DNA from: Halichoerus grypus
Taxonomy: Eukaryota > Chordata > Mammalia > Carnivora > Phocidae
Length of the DNA stretch: 64,000 nucleotides
NCBI RefSeq assembly: GCF_964656455.1
Contig: NC_135717.1
Location: 4,092,001 to 4,156,000 of the forward strand
Direction of reading: 5' to 3'
Each line of letters opens with the position of its first letter. Position 1 is the first letter of the stretch. The position numbers and the translations under genes are program-made. The notes below the pieces were generated by a model. The model was not told the origin of the DNA and did not search any database. It saw only the letters and a program-made list of their open reading frames with translations. This document shows, piece after piece, positions 1 to 20,617 of this stretch.

Positions 1-282
1 AGTGAGCAACAAACCATCCAGGGCCTAGGCCTTGGTCACCAACAGTGTCACGGAGGGCTTCAGCCCATGTTACATTTATTGTGGAAATTTCAGAATATCA
101 TTTAGACTCAAGTCATGGTAGTTCTTAAATCCACCACCAGATATTATTATTTAGTGTATCATTAAGAAGCACATATATTAGCATATCTAACATTTAAACA
201 ATATGTTGAGAATTTTAATGTAATTGATTTCCTTTGTAATCTTATGTATTTTGCCTTAGGTGTTTAAAAACATGATACCGAG

Positions 283-496
283 GGGCGCCTGGGTGGCTCA
301 GTTGTTAAGCGTCTGCCTTCAGCTCAGGTCGTGATCCCAGGGTCCTGGGATCGAGCCCCACATCGGGCTCCCTGCTCCGCGGGGAAGCCTGCTTCTCCCT
401 CTCCTACTGCTGCTGCTTGTGTTTGCTCTCTTGCTATGTCTCTCTCTGTCAAATAAATAAACAAAATCTTTAAACAAAAAAAACCAAAAAAAACCC
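283..496 (+). mobile_element. Carnivore SINE (Can-SINE)
   Basis: Full-length long-form copy: tRNA-like head, CT-rich body, AAATAAATAAAC tail and A-rich end. Flanked by a perfect 12-bp duplication CATGATACCGAG (271-282 and 497-508). Confidence 0.95.
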
Positions 497-795
497 CATG
501 ATACCGAGAAGGGGTTCTTCAGTTGTCAAAAGCCTAGTTTAGATAATGTTAGGAAGATGATGTGATGTCTGGAGCCCTGGCAGCCACTTTTTTACTCTGT
601 GGGGCTCAGCCTGATGGCAAAGCTGACTCAAAAATGGCAGAGTGAGGAGTGGGGGAAGTTCCAGGGTCCTTTCCCAGTGATTACCAGAATTAACCAGCCC
701 TGGAAACTCCCCTCTTCGGGACTTCTTATTTCTTGCCATTAACTAATGGCTTCGTTGTTTGGCCAGCTGAGTCAGGGTTTTCTTTCTTTCTTTCT

Positions 796-988
796 TTTTA
801 AGATTTTATTTATTCATTTGAGAGAGAGAGAGACAGAGAGAGAACAAACATGGGGAGAGGCAGAGGGAGAGGGAGAAGCAGACTCCCTGCGGAGCTGGAA
901 GCCTGACGTGGAGCTCGAAGCCAGGACTTGGAGATCATGACCTGAGCTGAAGGCAGACGCTTAACCATCTGAGCCACCCAGGTGCCCC
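796..988 (-). mobile_element. Carnivore SINE, first of three in a row
   Basis: Inverted head CTGAGCCACCCAGGTGCCCC at the right end, AAGATTTTATTTATT tail at the left. Flanks share GGGTTTTCTTT. Confidence 0.93.
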
Positions 989-1002
989 TGGGGTTTTCTT
1001 TT

Positions 1003-1187
1003 CCTTTTTTTTTTTTTTTTTAAAGATTTTATTTCTTTGAGAGAGAGCATGAGAGGGAGGAGGGTCAGAGGGAGAAGCAGACTCCCCGCTGAGCAGGGAG
1101 CCCAATATGGGACTCGATCCCGGGACTCCAGGATCATGACCCGAGCCGAAGGCAGTCGCTTAACCAACTGAGCCACCCAGGCGCCCC
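1003..1187 (-). mobile_element. Carnivore SINE, second of three
   Basis: Same orientation as its neighbours, with a head-proximal CTGAGCCACCCAGGCGCCC. CTTTTCCTTTTT occurs on both sides, consistent with a target-site duplication. Confidence 0.93.
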
Positions 1188-1199
1188 TCTTTTCCTTTT

Positions 1200-1393
1200 T
1201 TTAAAAAATATTTTTATTTATTTATTTGACAGAGAGAGACAGCGAGAGAGGGAACACAAGCAGTGGGAGTGGGAGAGGGAGAAGCAGGCTTCCTGCCGAG
1301 CAGGGAGCCAGATGCGGGGCTCGATCCCAGGACCCCGGGATCATGACCTCAGTGGAAGGCAGAGGCTTAACGACTGAGCCACCCAGGCGCCCC
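1200..1393 (-). mobile_element. Carnivore SINE, third of three
   Basis: Long-form copy. Its right flank CTGGGGTTTTCTT repeats the right flank of the first copy, so the three arose by successive insertion into one site. Confidence 0.93.
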
Positions 1394-4300
1394 TGGGGTT
1401 TTCTTTCTTATGCATTGATGGTACCATGACTGAAAGAGGGTGTTTCTGAAGGGGTCCAGGAATGGCCTAGGGAAAGAAGGGTGAGGACAGCATCCTGCTG
1501 GCCTGTTCAGAGCCTTTGCATGAATTAGAAAATTGTGCTCCTCTGGGTGGATGAAAAGTGCCCTAGCTGGGGGCTGTGACTTTGGGCCACAATAAAAGTC
1601 CTTTTTCTTCCAGGCTGACACAGCCCCCAGGTGAGGGTGCAGGGCTTGTGTAGGGGGGCTTGAGCTGGCTCTCACCCCCATGCAGCTCTTGTGTAGGGTA
1701 CAACCTGTGCAACTGTACATGGAAGTCCTAGAAGAAGACCCCCAGGCTGAGGAGGGCGGGTGGGCTTTCTGAAGGGACACGTGGCCATGTGGCAAGGGTG
1801 GGGCCTGCAGAAGTCAGTTCTCATACACAGGCACTTGGGCTGCACTTGAAGGAGACCCACAAACGGCCTGCACCTGTGGCCCGCAACTCCCGTTCCCAGC
1901 CCGGTGAGGACCTTGCTTTGTTCACCAGGGACTACCCTGCAGATGTACCTCTTGTTCATGCCGCAGAGCTGCCCTCGGCCCCATCTGAATCTGAGCACCC
2001 CCACTGATGCCTGGACCCTTGTCCAGTGTCCTGGGCATGCACTGGGGGGGGCGTGGAGGACTGACTGTACCAGCTCAGGACCCCAGAGCCAGGCAGGTGG
2101 TGAAAGATTGCCCCTCCCCCACAGGAGCATTTCAGACATCAGGGGCTGTTGTGTCCAGGACCCCACCCCCAGGTTCTCTCTGGGAAGCAGCCAGAGTGCG
2201 GGTTCTGGGGGGGGTCACATGCCCGCTGATGGAAGTGTTGGGGTCTGCAGTCTGGAGTCTGGAAGGTCTGCAGGCCAGGGAGGATTGAGCCAAGAAAGGC
2301 CTGGGCAGCAGGGAAGGCGAGGGAGGGTCTCTATTTTTATTTTTGAACTGGGTCTTTAGGATGAGTGAGGGCTTTTGGCAGGAGGCGAGTCCAGCTGACC
2401 CTTGAACAACATGGGGGTTGGGGGCACTGACCGCTGTGCAGTTGAAAGTCTGCATATAGTTTCTGGCTCTCCAAAAACGTAACTCCTAATAGCCTACTGT
2501 TGACTGCAAGCCCAACAGCATGAATAGTCCATTAACACATATTTTGTCTGGGGGTGCCTGGCAGGCTTAAAAAAAGAAAAGAGGGGTGCCTGGGTGGCTC
2601 GGTCGGTTAAGCGTCTGCCTTTGGCTCAGGTCATGATCCCAGGCCCGCTCGCCCCTGCTCGTGTGTTCTCTCTCTGTCACATAAAGAAATAAAATCTTTA
2701 AAAAATAAATCATAAGGAAGAGAAAAGACATTTACCAAATGCACACACTTTAGACCCACGTTGCTCAGGGCCATCTGCACAGGTCGGGGGAAGCTGCAGC
2801 CCTGTGTGGAGGGTGTGGGTGAGTGGAGGAGAGCGAACCGGAGGGGAGGCAGGGCAGGTGGACAGAGGCCAGACCATTAGGGACCCTGACACTGGGCACC
2901 GGGCACTGGGGAGCCACGGGAGAGGTTTAAGCTGAAAGGGGCACCATCACACTTGCCTTTTCGGAAGCCACTCCGCCTGCCCCGGTGGACGCCTTGCGGG
3001 CAAGCTGTGCTAGGGAGACATGCTTGTTACTATCCCCCCCCGCACCCCCGCCCCGAGCATCAGGAGTTGATCAGAACAGCGCTCAGGCCTCGCTGAACCG
3101 GGGCAGAGCAGACCCCTTGTTCCTCGCAGCTGACCGCGGTGGATTCTGTGCGGGCTCGGGCAACAGGGGATGGCCCCTCCGGTGGTAGATATAGCTGAGG
3201 CCAGAGACAGGCCTGTCCCCCTGAGGGTTCGCAGCACGGGTGGGGGGCGGGGGGAGCCCTGAAGGGCGCAGGCCCTTCGGAGCAGGAGTGGGGTGGTGGC
3301 CCATGCGAGCAGGCCGAGGCTTGCCACCAGCCAGGGGCCTCTCCACGGCCAAGGAATCTGGTCCGGCTCCTGGCAAGGACGTCTTGGCAGGAGCGGGGCT
3401 CTGCCCGGGGTGCTAACGCCCTCTTAATTAGCCAGGCTCTTGCCAGGCACCTGCCGCCGCAGCCGCACTTTGCAAAACACGCTTGGGCCTCGGGGCCGGA
3501 CCAGGATCTGGCCCCTGCCAGGTGCGGCATCCTGGGACCCTGAAAACGGCACATCCCTCCTTCAAGCGGGACTAGGGCCCTTCCGATCAGTCCAGGTCTC
3601 GGGGGCCCTGTTTGTAACCGGAAGACGCAACGGCCCGAGATTGGCAGGGGATGTTTGCAGAGACGGGGTGCAGGGGCGATGGCCTCCTGTGCCGTCCTCG
3701 GCTCTGTCCCCACAGTGCTAGGGTGCAGCCTGCGGCCTCGGATGACACAGCGGTCGGTCCTGGAGTCCCTCCCCCTTGCAGGGCGCCCTGGGGGGACGCA
3801 GGCCGTAGCAGGCTGCCTCGAGGGGGCCCCCGGGGACAGCAGAACAACGGAAGCCATTCACAGGCTCCTGCCTCCAGGCAGGTCATTTATGGTGGGCTGA
3901 CGTGGACAGAACTTCTGGCCCCTCGGGCATGCCTGGGCCACACTCCCCTCCTTCTGAGGGACGGGAAGCCCAGTCCCCATCACACAGCTCTGAGCTGCTG
4001 GCTCGGAGCTCCCAGGACAACCTCATGCCCCTGTCCTTTCGTAGAGGGGGCTGTGATGAGCCCAGGGCCACCCCGGGGGCCCCAAGCCCTGGTCTCTGGG
4101 TGATAGTCCAGAGAAGCTGGCAGAGCCCTGGGCAGGGAGGGTGTGAGGTCTCCAGCGTCTCACTGGGTGTGGTGTGGGGCTGCCAAGCTGGGTGTGAAGG
4201 GGGAGCCCTGCGAGGGAGGTGTGAGGAGGTTGGGAGGCTGGGGGGCTGCAGCTGCCTGGGAGGGAGGGGTGTGACCCCGCCCCCCAGGGAGGGAGGGGGA

Positions 4301-4434
4301 GTAGCTGCTCTGGAGGGAGTAGCCGGGAGGAGCTGTCTGTGCTGTGAGCTGCAAGTCAACAGTCTGGGGCTGGGGTTCGGGTCCTCAGACTCTCACACCT
4401 AGCTACGTGATTTGGTTGTGTTCTTTGTTTTTCC
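1394..4434. other. GC-rich intergenic DNA, no gene seen
   Basis: Apart from the SINE at 2583 there is no recognised repeat or gene. The open frames (including 265 codons on the minus strand at 3060-3857) show no domain, no conserved-looking composition and no splice context, and are expected from high GC content. Confidence 0.7.
2583..2705 (+). mobile_element. Carnivore SINE, internally deleted
   Basis: Head and A/B box region present (GGTGCCTGGGTGGCTCGGTC), most of the body missing, tail AAATAAAATCTTT retained. Confidence 0.9.
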
Positions 4435-4880
4435 CCCTGAGGTTGATGGATTTTTCAAATTGAGGTAAAATTTGCATAGCATGCAACGTACTCTTTTAAA
4501 GTATATACTCCTGGGGCGCCTGGGTGGCTCAGTCGGTTAAGCATCTGCCTTCGGCTCAGGTCATGGTCCCGGGGTCCTGGGATCGAGCCCCACTAGCCCC
4601 GCTTCGGGCTCCCCGCTCAGCGAGGGGCCTGCTTCTCCCTTGCCCTCTGCCTGCCGTTCCTCCTGCTTGTGCTCTCTCGCTCTCTGTCAAATAAATAAAT
4701 AAAATCTTTAAAAAAAAAGATAAAGTATATACTTCTGTAGCATTAACTACATTCACCAGCACCTGTCCCTACCTCCAGAGCATTTCTCTCACCCCAAAAG
4801 GAACCCTGTACCCAACAAGTAGTCCCTCCCCATCCCCCTGCAACCACCAATCCTCCTTCTGTGGGGTGTGTTCCTTCACC
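4435..4880. mobile_element. Old LINE-1 3'-region fragment, split by a SINE
   Basis: Motifs such as TTGAGGTAAAATTTGCATA (before the SINE) and TCACCCCAAAAGGAACCCTGT (after it) recall common old L1 3' ends. It is interrupted at 4513-4720. Subfamily not assigned. Confidence 0.6.
4513..4720 (+). mobile_element. Carnivore SINE inserted into an L1 remnant
   Basis: Full-length copy with flanking duplication AAAGTATATACT on both sides. It splits the old L1 fragment at 4435-4880. Confidence 0.95.
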
Positions 4881-5387
4881 TCATCTGGGAAATGGGGAAG
4901 ACGCCCAGCTTGTTGGAACGTTAAAGCAGATAAAGCTCTCAGCACAATGCCTGGAGCTCTTATGAGAATGAATGCCTGCCTCCCCCACCAGATGGACTCT
5001 GTGCCCCGTGAGGGCAGAGCCCAGCGAGAGGGTCCCCAGGGGCCGGTCAAGCTTGCCCCCAGCTCTCAGGCTGGGGAAGATTCCTGCCAGGAGGACCCCT
5101 AGGGAGGCCGGGGGTAGGAGCCCTGGATAGCATGGCTCAGCTCAGGGAGGGGTAGAGGTGAGCCCGAGGCTGGTCCAGGCAGTCATTGCCCAGGACTGAG
5201 CTGGAAGCATCAGCCCGGTAGGAATTTTATGACTCCCTACATGCCCTGGTGCAGGGAGGGTTGCAAGCAGCCCTGGTGACTGGGCGGGGGGGTGGTTCAT
5301 TGGGAAGAGTCACCAAAGGATGGAAGCGAGATGCAGAGAAAGAAGCTGAAGCTAAGCCAAATATATAAACAAGACCCTCAGAAATAA

Positions 5388-5860
5388 AGCTATGCATTTC
5401 TGTATCTAAATATCTATCGCTATCTCCTATCCATCTATCAACCTACTATCTACCTATCCATCTATTTACCTATCTATCCATCTATCATCCATCTTTCTAT
5501 CTACCTATACTCTATCAATCTATCCATCCACTATCCATCCATCCATCCATCCATCATCTATTATCTGTCTATCCATCCAACCATCTATCTTTCCATCTAT
5601 TATCTATCAACCTATTTTCTATCTAATCTATCTATTCATCCATTCATCCAACATCTATCTACGTATCTATCCATCTATCTTTCTACCTACCTATCACCTC
5701 TCCATCTATCCATCCATCCATCCATCATCCATCCATCCATTTATCTATCCATCTATCATCTATCAACCTACCATCTGTCTGTCTATCCATCCATCCATCC
5801 CTCCATCCATCTAGCATCTATCTACCTATCTATCACGTCCACCTCTATCTACTTAATACA
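5388..5860. repeat. Tetranucleotide microsatellite (CTAT/CATC-type)
   Basis: About 470 bp of imperfect CTAT, CATC and CCAT units with short pure runs such as five or six CATC copies near 5533, 5717 and 5785. Probably length-polymorphic. Confidence 0.9.
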
Positions 5861-6129
5861 TTTCTGAATCATCATAGACAGGTCGGTCTGGCGGGCAGAG
5901 GTCGGAACACCACGGGCAGCACTCTCACACAGAGCTACGGCACAGGTGAAAAGAGGGCTTTATAATGTCTGCCAGGTTTTATTATTGTTATGAAAAACTT
6001 CACACATGCGTAAAAAACAGAGTATAGCGCACCCGCCGACTTCCGGGAGTGAAGGTGAAGACATTTTGTTGCTGTTTTTACGGAACATTGTGCCGGGATT
6101 ATATCTACCTCTGTTTTCCTGAGAAACTC

Positions 6130-6240
6130 TACAGGTGCTATTATTCCCATCTGACAGGCAAGGAAACCGAGGCACCAGAGGGAAGTAATTCACTGAGGGT
6201 CCCACGGCAAGTATGCGTCACATCCAGGACCCAAGGGACT
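6130..6240. mobile_element. MIR fragment
   Basis: TTATTCCCATCTGACAGGCA followed by AAACCGAGGCACCAGAG: the MIR core region. Confidence 0.65.
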
Positions 6241-6830
6241 CCAGTGTCCACTCCTTGACTTCGGTGCCAGGCGCACGTTGGGATTTCGTCTCAGAAAGCC
6301 CCTGCTCATCAGGGGTGGGCTCAGGGATTCCCCCCGAGGCTGCTGGGCTGGGCAGAAGGGGTCTGGGTCTCCGTGGCTCAGGATCCTCACCTGGGGAACT
6401 TGGTTTGGGGCCAGCTGAGCAGCCCTTCCCAGTGGCCTCATTTCCCTCCCCCGATCAGGCACAAGACACAAGGTGGTCAGCCCAGGAGCCGCTCAGTTCT
6501 GGTTCCTGCCACGCTCTCCTTCAGGGCGGCTCAGGTGGTGCCTGGGCTCCCGTGGGGCCCGGGGACACAGCGACCGTGTTCCTGTCCTTCCCCAGAGGGA
6601 CCCGAGGCGGGGTCTGCCAACAGCACCGTGTGACCGTGCTGGACACAGAGGTGCCCAGTGTAACTGAGACGTGGGGAAGGCCGGTGGAGGGCACACGGCG
6701 TGGGTGCAGAGCAGTGGGTGACTTGTGAAAATGCTCTTTCGCTAAACTTGCCTGAGATTTTGTTCTTGTATTGGCTTCCCAACAGTAATTAATTATAATC
6801 ATGTATATGTTTTAAAACCAAGAGGCTTCC

Positions 6831-6942
6831 GGGCGCCTGGCTGGCTCAGTCACAAAGGCACGTGACTCTTGATCTCAAGGTCATGAGTTCGAGCCCCACA
6901 CTGGGTGTAGAGGCTACTTAAAAAAAAAAAAAAAAAAAAAAG
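6831..6942 (+). mobile_element. Short-form tRNA-derived carnivore SINE
   Basis: Short type: tRNA-like part with an intact B-box (GAGTTCGAGCC) followed by GTAGAGGCTACTTAAAA and poly(A), lacking the CT-rich body. Confidence 0.88.
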
Positions 6943-7569
6943 GATACACCAAGTGATAAAAGGGTTGAAAATAATGGTGAGAAGAATACAAACCCAAGTT
7001 TGCTCGTGTTCATGTGAAGACGAGAAAACACAAGAAACAAATCTAACTGCACTTACGGAGCCCGTGGGGTGGGAATGGGGCAGGGCGGGCGGGGGGACAA
7101 AGGCTCCTTTACATTTTTGAATGTCTGGGCCATGTGAACCTATCGTCTATTCAGAAAAAAAAAACCTTAAATACTAGTACTTTAGTTCCACGTCCGTTGA
7201 AATTCACCTCAATGCTTCACATACTGACCCAGCTGACCTCGCTGAGTCCCAGGACTCAGCTGCTGTCCTGCAACCTGCAGGCTCGATTTTGTTCACTGGG
7301 ACTGTCCTTGTCCTACGGGCAGGTCCCAGGGCTCCTTCCTCCTCCTCCTCCCACCTCTGCCCTTTGCACCATTCGATTTTAATTTACTCAACAAATAGGC
7401 ACAAGGCTCCAGAGTTCCTGGCTGACGGACCCTAAAGCTTCCCACAGACACCGCCTTTGCTTGACCACACGACTAGGGTCCCGGGGATCCCTGGGGACCC
7501 TGGGGGCCAGAGAAGACCCATCTGTGTCCCCAGGACCCTCCTGTCAATGTTGTTAGTGAATAACAAAAC

Positions 7570-7750
7570 AGCCGGCGTTTGCTGAGCACTGACCCCATGC
7601 CAGGCATTGTCTCCTAGGCACCTGATGTGCAGAGTCATCAACTTTAGTTCTACTGTCCTCTGGCTACTATGCTGGGCCAGGTGCTGTCACCACGCCCCTT
7701 TTAGAGAGGGCAAAGCCGAGAGCCAGAGACGTGCATTTGAACCCAGACTG
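7570..7750. mobile_element. MIR fragment
   Basis: TTTGCTGAGCACTGACCCCAT, then CCAGGTGCTGTC and a GAGCCAGAGACGTGCATTTG end: MIR order in one orientation. Confidence 0.65.
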
Positions 7751-8204
7751 CCGCCAAACCCATCTGGACTCGCCAGTCTTTCTACCCCTCCAAGCATCAC
7801 CTGGGAAGGACTGGACCCGCTCCCACCTCTGGTCTGACTGACAGGCAGGAGCCCCCAACCCCAGTCCCCTTCCTGGCCTCCAGGCTGCAAAGCTGTAGGA
7901 GGGGGCCTCGGGGCCAGAGCGGGGAACTGCAGACCGGAGGGAGGGGCCGCCCAGCCCTGATCCCAGTAGGCGGGTCTCAGCATGCTCCAGTCCTGCTGCC
8001 AGCACCAAGCCGCCACCACACAGCCTTCTGGAAATGCCTAGAGCTATTCATCCGCCTCTCCTCTGAGCCTTGGAAGTTGGCCAGAGGTTTGGGGTCTTTC
8101 TAATTAGATGCACGGCTTCCTGGGGACTGGAATGGGTCCTGAGGGTGGACAGGGACAGTGTCTGAGCTCCATGCCCCCAGGGACTCTCAGACCATCCTGA
8201 GATG

Positions 8205-8310
8205 GGGGATTTGTATCTCTTCTACAAAACGGAAACTGAGGCTCAGAGAGGTTAAGCAACTTGCCTAAAGTCACACAGCCAGTGAGATCCTGGGTTTCAA
8301 GCCTAATAGA
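8205..8310. mobile_element. MIR fragment
   Basis: AAACTGAGGCTCAGAGAGG, then CACACAGCCAGTGAGATCCTG. Confidence 0.75.
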
Positions 8311-9516
8311 TAACCTCAAAATGAGAAACTTTTGATGTTCCGGCTCTTGAGGGATGGGTTTTGTGGGAGGGGAAGCTATAGCCACTGCCTGCCTGGAGTT
8401 CCAGGCCCTGCCAGTAAACACATTAGAGCCACAATGGTGAGAAGGTGACACCATTTTCCCCTGGAAGATAAAAAAAATCCCTGGAGGGGTTTGCCTGGGA
8501 GAAGACAAGGCCCAGACCAACCAGTTGGGGAGCTAGTTCAGTGCTCTTTGCCTTTGGCCCCGAGACCTTGTGGGCAGCTTGTGGTCATGTTGGCATTCCA
8601 CGGGGCTTGCGTGGCATGTGGGGAATGTCCCAGCAAAAGTCCTGGCCTTAGAAAAGGGAAGTGTTCCTAGAAGGGGGAGGAGGTGGGAGGGGGGTGAGCA
8701 TCTGCAGGGAGTGTCCCCTTTGTGGGAGGACGGTAGACAGTTGGGGGTCCTGAAGGAGGAGGGCTTCTACCAGCTCAGCCACCTCTGCAGTGGGAGCCTG
8801 GGGGTGTAAAGTGAAGGGCGCACTGGTCCTGGAGCCCCGACCCCGACCCTGCCCTTCAGGCTGCGGGGCCAGGAGCGGTCCCACCTCCGACCAGCCCACC
8901 CCAGTGCCTGGAAGACCAGAACCCTGATCCCCAGAATGGGAACAGCAGTCACCTGTCTCTGCTACTACCTCGAAGAACTATTTGGGGCCAGCAGGGCTGG
9001 GTGTTGGGCCACAGGGCGGGGTCTGGGCGGCCTTCGTGGAAGTGTCTTGAAAGGCCTGAGTTGGGTGAGTTGGGGTCTGCAGGCCCCTCCCCCAGCTCCT
9101 GGCCTGCCCCCCACCCCTCTTTGGCTCACCTGCCCCTGCGCGGTGGGTGAGCGCGCCCTCTCCCCTTTAAAGCCCTGCTCCAAGGCCACCTCCTCCCAGC
9201 AGCCCCCGGACCGCCTCCACCCAGCACTAATGCGTTCTGGGGCCTTTGCGGTCTCTGCCACAACCTCAAACCCTTCCTCCCCGCTAGCTTAGGATGGGGG
9301 GCCTCCGACGGGTCCCGAGCTCCGGGGGGATCCTCAGGCTGCGGCGCTGCGGGGGTGGGGCCGTGGCACTGGGGGGGAGGGGGCGGCGGCGCGACGTGGG
9401 GGCTCTGCAGAGGCCGGCCGTGCAGAACCGGGGCACGCGGAGAGCGGAGCCGCCACCCCGCGCCCCTCGGGTCCCCGCGCGGCGCGCTCCCTGCGCCCCC
9501 TCCCCCGCCGAGCCCC

Positions 9517-9540
9517 GGGGCGGGGCGGGGGCGGGGCCTC
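9517..9540 (+). promoter_or_regulatory. Tandem GC boxes (Sp1/KLF type)
   Basis: Overlapping GGGGCGGGGC-type motifs sit just upstream of the CRE, about 80 bases upstream of the expected transcription start near 9600. Sp1/KLF use is inferred from motif match only. Confidence 0.7.
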
Positions 9541-9547
9541 GCGGCGC

Positions 9548-9555
9548 TGACGTCA
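9548..9555 (+). promoter_or_regulatory. Full palindromic cAMP response element TGACGTCA
   Basis: A perfect 8-bp CRE lies about 50 bp upstream of the expected start and 168 bp upstream of the ATG, next to the GC boxes. CREB regulation of fascin promoters is established for the human gene; here it is inferred from the motif and its position. Confidence 0.75.
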
Positions 9556-9565
9556 CCGCGCCTAG

Positions 9566-18493
<8,928 letters not shown>

Positions 18494-19658
18494 CCTGCCG
18501 CCAGCGCCCCGTCCCCGCCCTGCCCAGACCCTTCTGCTAATAACTCTCTTCTCCAGGTGGGCTCCAGTGTGGTGGTGAGCCCCTTGCCTTTCAAACTGGA
18601 AACCCAGAGAACACGGTGCCCCCACCTGTTGCCCCGTGCCTGGTCCTTGGAGGGATCTCAGATCCTTCTGTCCTCTCTTCTCTGCCGTGGGCGAGGCTGG
18701 CACCCCTTTCTTCTGACCTCAGACGACTCTGAGCCTTATTTCCCCAAAGTGGCCGAAGAGAGTGGGGGTGGGGGAGCGCTGGGAGGCCTTCCCGAGCCCC
18801 TGGGCCTGGTGGGGTAACTGGAATCTCCTGCCCCCTCCCGAGAGCCTCTGCCCCCCACTTCCCCGGAACTGGGTGCCTGCCCCCAGCCTATCGGGGCCCC
18901 CCCGGTGCACCACCCCTGCGTCGGGGAAGGCCGCAAGAGGCGGAGGGGGCAATACCAGCATGTACCGGCTGCTTGCCCCCCTGCACCAAGCAGGCCTGCC
19001 CACTGCACCCCCGCCCTGGGCTGGGGCCCTGCTGTCTCTCTTCTTTTCACCCTGGCCTGACTGGAAGCAGAAAATGACCAAATCAGTATTTTTTTTTTTT
19101 TAAGTGAAGCATCATTGCTGCAGCCACCCAGGCAAGCTTGGTGGTAGTAGCCCCGAGTGATCTCCAAGGGGTTTGTGGGGAGTCTTGAAACAGCATCTCT
19201 GGGCGCGGGTGCCCTCCTTGCCTGCTAGCTGTGGGGGGTGCGGGGTGCTTCCCTGAATCTAGAACCTGCCCCTACCTCCTTGGGGGACCTCGCTGGCCCC
19301 CTCCCTCCTGCCTGCCCAGGCCTGTGTCCCCATCTGGTTGGTGCTGAGCCCCTCACCGCCTCAGCCAGAGCCCCCGGTGTGATCGGTGCTCCCTGTCCGA
19401 CTGGACTCCTCGGGTCTCGGGGTGGGATGAAGCTGGGCGTCGCCCTCCACCGGGAGCCCCATGGGGAGCCCCCAGGCCCCTGGCTCCCAGCCCTGCCCCT
19501 GCCAGCCCCCCCTCTCCCCCACCAGTTCATCTCTGCCATGCATCTCACTCTGGGTGTCTTGGTCTTTTATTTTTTGTAAGTGTCATTTGTATAACTAAAT
19601 GCCCATGATAGTAGCTTCAGACTGGAAAAGCAAAATAAAATAATGCGAGTGTGCAGCC
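18494..19658 (+). other. FSCN1: FSCN1 3'UTR
   Basis: About 1.16 kb of GC-rich, SINE-free sequence between the TAG and the poly(A) site. It holds two AACTGGAA motifs (18594 and 18816) that match the miR-145-5p seed and a GACCAAA motif at 19076 that matches the miR-133 seed. A T11 run is at 19088-19101. The open frames within it on both strands have no recognisable protein content. Confidence 0.85.
19634..19639 (+). terminator. FSCN1: FSCN1 polyadenylation signal AATAAA
   Basis: Canonical AATAAA followed about 25 nt later by a GT-rich downstream element (TGGTCTGTGTGTATCTTGG, about 19665-19683). Cleavage is expected near 19655-19660. Confidence 0.88.
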
Positions 19659-20369
19659 CTGAGCTGGTCTGTGTGTATCTTGGGGATGAAAGTGGGTGGG
19701 GTTGGGGTGGGCCCAGGGTCCCGTGGGTGCTCTGAGCAGCCTGGACATCCCTAGGAGTGGAGGAGGGCCCTGCAAGGGGTGGACTCTGACCCGAGACCTG
19801 CCCGGGGCCACCAGTGTCCCAAGCACATAGAGCTTCCGGGTAGGGAGGCGGCTGAATCTGGTTCCACAACGTCCTGCCTCCAGTATTTGGAGCCTGCAAC
19901 AGGCATGCACTTAGGCTGGGCATGTGAAATGCATGCCTGTGTGCATAGGAGGTAGAGATCAAGGTAATATGAACCCACAGATCCAGCTTCTTCCTCCTGC
20001 CTCCACGGATGCACCTTGACCAGAACTTGGAATTATGGGGCCCTCCTCACACACTGCAAGAGGCTCCAAACAGTAGGCTCAGGTCCCCCAGGGGCTGGGA
20101 TTGCATGGTCCGAGGGGCCCTCTGAGGACGGGCACAGAGATGGGTGCAGATCCTGGAAGGAGTCTGCTGGATGGGCTAAGCTTGGGGGCCAGGATGGGTG
20201 CCTCCATCAAAGCAGGACCCCCAGGCTCAGCCCTGGGAGTTGGGGGGCACTTCTCCATCTGGCAGACAAGAACCTGAGGAAGTTGCCAGCCCTGAACCCA
20301 CCCCGCGATCTCGGCCCCTGGCAGACCTCCACGTGGCCAGCCCTGCAGGGACCGCAGGATCTCACTTAA

Positions 20370-20445
20370 GCCAGAACTTCCCAAGGGGTAGCGCTGTTCC
20401 ATCTTACAGAGGAGGAGACCGAGGTTCAGAGCAGCAAGGCACAGC
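20370..20445. mobile_element. MIR fragment
   Basis: CCATCTTACAGAGGAGGAGA followed by GAGGTTCAGAGCAGC. Confidence 0.55.
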
Positions 20446-20617
20446 CTCGCGGGTGGAGCGCGGCGGCCCAGGGGTGTCCACTAAGCAGACGGCGACTGAG
20501 GGTAACTGAGGATGGATGCGGACGTGAGGGGGGCAGCGCCAGGTCCCGGGGTGGGGCCCGGTGGGGGAGGGGGCTGAAGCGATCTTGCTCCCACCTTGCT
20601 GCCTGAGCGGTGAGCGG

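Larger units (their letters stand above)
6942..9290. other. Intergenic DNA upstream of FSCN1, no gene seen
   Basis: Contains MIR pieces at 7570 and 8205 and otherwise unique GC-rich sequence. Distal FSCN1 regulatory elements may lie here, but none can be supported from motifs alone. Confidence 0.65.

Noticed and set aside
961..1176. ORFs made of SINE sequence (repeated MAQLVKRLPSA and SRGPGIEP-type peptides across the window)
   Set aside because: These are translations of Can-SINEs in either strand, not genes.
3060..3857. 265-codon minus-strand ORF in intergenic DNA
   Set aside because: GC-rich composition, no domain, no Kozak or splice context, and overlapping long frames in several phases.
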